The notes under the pieces are model-generated. The model was not told where the DNA came from and made no database searches. It saw nothing but the letters and a program-made list of their open reading frames with translations. The position numbers and the translations under genes were made by a program. Shown in pieces: positions 63,217-64,000 of a stretch of 64,000 nucleotides of DNA (the stretch's first letter is position 1; every line of letters starts with the position of its first letter). The stretch is from Heliocidaris erythrogramma (Eukaryota > Echinodermata > Echinoidea > Camarodonta > Echinometridae). The stretch lies in assembly GCA_025617745.1 (NCBI GenBank), contig CM046858.1:31076534-31140533 (forward strand), read 5' to 3'.

Positions 63217-63581
63217 GTGATGGCAGAATGTGGAAGCGACACATCGATCAAATGAGGAAAGCAGAAACTGTTGAGAAAGAAACTCTACAGGAACGCGAAG
63301 ATGCTAGCGAAAACATTCCATCTCCTTCGCGAAATCCTACTACATCGATGACTAGCGAGCAAGTTATGACTCCACTAGCCCAGGACGCGAATGACTCTGA
63401 AGTTGCACCAAACAAAGACATAAGCACAAATGAGCCAAAGACTTCTCAGTACTCTGATAGTGCAACAACTACTGATGAGTCACCTGCACAGGACACTCCG
63501 CCTGCTAGACGCTCTAGCAGTGTGAAGAAGAAGCCGGACAGACTCATTGAAACTATGTACTTCGTCGACAGAAGACTGTAA
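63204..63581 (+). pseudogene. Second gypsy pol: C-terminal tail
   Basis: After a one-base shift near 63190, VCLGDGRMWKRHIDQMRKAE continues the integrase C-terminal domain, followed by a low-complexity Ser/Thr/Glu tail that ends at 63581. It completes the pol product in a third frame. Confidence 0.75.
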
Positions 63582-64000
63582 CCGTAGTTAAGGTAGTTGA
63601 AACATTGTTAAGCAACTCAGAGTGTGGAAGTTTTAGGTTAGTTTCAGTTTTTTTTTATTAGCAGTATTATTTTTTTTTTCTTTAGGATAAAGAAGAGACG
63701 ATTTTAAGTATGTTAGCATTATTCCCAAAGAAAGAACAGGGATAATTATACATTATCAAAAGGGAAAAATTTTTGGACAATAGTTTGTTTTGTTTTGGTT
63801 TTTTTTTTAATACATGGAAAGGACAGATTTGTTTTCTTTTCTGAAGAAATCAGATAATAGTTAACTAACAGCACAACAGTGGCAACAATACAGGAACGGA
63901 AAAAAACACTGACAGTCTGGATATTTTATTTCTCGAACTCCAAATTTTATTTAGTTTTTTTTTCTCATAGCACAGAAACATATCTTTATGTGAACAGTGA
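63582..64000 (+). other. 3' region of the second gypsy element, no LTR in view
   Basis: T-rich, non-coding. The TGTAGTGTATGCAG start of the 3' LTR does not occur before the window ends. Confidence 0.55.

Overview
This is animal nuclear DNA, not bacterial. Coding pieces are short and spliced (GT/AG sites at 11637-11873 and 47063), the DNA between them is AT-rich, and mobile elements fill most of the window. DIRS-type tyrosine-recombinase retroelements, a Mag/SURL-like Ty3/gypsy element, a TU-like foldback element, PIF/Harbinger and THAP/TTAA elements, and repeats carrying GACCTTTGACC units together suggest a marine invertebrate deuterostome, most likely a sea urchin or a relative. The species is an inference.

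Only two loci look non-transposon. Pieces of a gene for a P2X7-like intracellular (zinc-binding) domain lie on the + strand (2865-3044, 11637-11873, about 13545-13636). The first coding exon of SMCR8 lies on the - strand (47063-47290). The P2X7-like pieces sit between 18-19 bp inverted repeats (2541 and 17097) that also enclose a broken THAP exon on the other strand, so that locus may itself be an old TTAA-type DNA transposon.

Layout. 1-2540: a 422-bp TTAA MITE and simple repeats. 2541-17097: the P2X7-like/THAP interval, carrying a hairpin-ended tandem-repeat element, a dead L2/CR1-group LINE, a four-copy array of a tRNA-containing 290-bp unit flanked by a 12-bp duplication, and a 0.5-kb MITE. 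17120-37365: a GACCTTTGACC tandem array holding nested insertions: a TU-like foldback (17329-20789), a PIF/Harbinger element (21405-35203), inside it a GCTCACCTGAG-ended repeat element (22175-34794), inside that a CATACCTGCCAAC-ended element (23338-34419), inside that a gypsy retrotransposon with 132-bp LTRs (23633-31752), and inside that a deleted DIRS copy (28971-31486). 38671-45850: a longer DIRS copy (gag, RT-RNase H, YR, all on the - strand) carrying a TTAA element with a THAP fragment. 45851-47554: two MITE-like elements and the SMCR8 exon. 47555-60753: a third DIRS copy broken by three GCTGCCAAC/CCTGCCAAC elements and a solo LTR. 60754-64000: the 5' LTR and damaged pol of a second gypsy element that continues past the window.

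Several insertion sites are exact. Target duplications are TTAA (four elements), six bases (four GCTGCCAAC/CCTGCCAAC elements), CCTTTGACC (TU-like), AAT (Harbinger), GTTTC (gypsy) and CCGGG (solo LTR), so the order of insertion can be read directly. No element appears fully intact: every retroelement has frameshifts, deletions or a changed catalytic residue, except that the pol frame of the first gypsy copy is open throughout.
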